In this document: positions 12,877-12,960 of the stretch, piece after piece
How the letters are laid out: every line of letters starts with the position of its first letter
Position numbering within the stretch: the stretch's first letter is position 1
Translations under genes and position numbers: made by a program
The notes under the pieces: generated by a model
What the model was told of the DNA's origin: nothing
Seen by the model: only the letters and a program-made list of their open reading frames with translations
The model's database searches: none
Assembly (NCBI GenBank): GCA_026394315.1
Contig: JAPKYM010000270.1
Location: forward strand, 1-12,960
DNA length: 12,960 bases
DNA from: Candidatus Bathyarchaeota archaeon
GTDB taxonomy: Archaea; Thermoproteota; Bathyarchaeia; 40CM-2-53-6; RBG-13-38-9
Direction of reading: 5' to 3'

Positions 12877-12960
12877 ATGCGTGCAGGTGACCTGCTGAAT
12901 ATTCTAAGATCTCTGAATCGCCGAAAAGTAGACCACTTCGTTTGCCCTCGGTGTAATAGC
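12877..12960 (+). CDS. Partial zinc-ribbon-like protein, 5' end only
   Basis: An ATG 15 bases after the aIF1 stop opens a frame of 28 codons that runs off the window edge without a stop. It reads MRAGDLLNILRSLNRRKVD followed by HFVCPRCNS, so an N-terminal basic helix leads into the first CxxC knuckle of a likely zinc ribbon. The short gap and same strand suggest cotranscription with aIF1. The rest of the gene is outside the window, so length, further cysteines and any membrane segments cannot be judged. The call rests on the open frame, the context and one knuckle. Confidence 0.55.
   Translation, partial: MRAGDLLNILRSLNRRKVDHFVCPRCNS

Noticed and set aside
1..12960. Mobile element, CRISPR, defence or toxin-antitoxin system
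   Set aside because: No transposase, integrase, nuclease, repeat-spacer array, terminal inverted repeats or toxin-like pair was found. The cysteine-rich small proteins are not arranged as a pair.

Overview
The window looks like a piece of an archaeal chromosome. It carries archaeal information-processing genes: the RNA polymerase subunit Rpo12, an aTrm5-type tRNA methyltransferase, the SUI1-type initiation factor aIF1, and an archaeal-type YchF/Obg-like GTPase with a TGS domain. Several short cysteine-rich, zinc-ribbon-like proteins sit among them. AT-rich TATA-like boxes lie at the expected distance upstream of several genes, and many starts are TTG or GTG. This gene mix suits a mesophilic TACK-group archaeon such as a Bathyarchaeia-like lineage, but that placement is an inference from gene style, not from a marker tree. 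No tRNA, rRNA, CRISPR array, insertion sequence or phage gene was seen.

Layout. At 59-1318 (minus) is an all-helical protein with the Asp-rich signatures of a trans-isoprenyl diphosphate synthase-like fold. At 1548-3119 (plus) is a receptor-like surface protein: signal peptide, five NDGW repeats, a Pro/Thr stalk, one membrane helix and a cytoplasmic coiled-coil tail built of three repeats. At 3208-4267 (plus) is a YchF-family GTPase cut in two: the G domain and the TGS domain are in different frames, and about 50 conserved residues between them are absent. At 4294-4984 (minus) are a YkgJ-type cysteine-cluster protein and rpo12. The latter is arranged head-to-head, almost without a gap, with trm5 (4970-5845, plus). 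Two small cysteine-rich proteins follow (5889-6146 minus; 6338-6532 plus).

From 6798 to 12301 lies a surface-glycan cluster. It holds a GT-C-type multi-pass glycosyltransferase, a small four-helix membrane protein, a minus-strand operon (GT2 glycosyltransferase, SAM methyltransferase, GT2 glycosyltransferase with C-terminal membrane helices) and a divergent left-handed beta-helix acyltransferase with an unexplained C-terminal extension. Together they would build, transfer and decorate a lipid-linked or surface glycan. The window closes with aIF1 (12553-12861) and the first 28 codons of a zinc-ribbon-like protein.

The best leads are the broken ychF, the unusual leader of aIF1 (start-stop element, plus a perfect Shine-Dalgarno sequence spaced for an in-frame CTG rather than for the ATG), the interlocked rpo12/trm5 start region, a single TATA island midway between two divergent glycan genes, and a 17-base element repeated exactly in front of two plus-strand genes.
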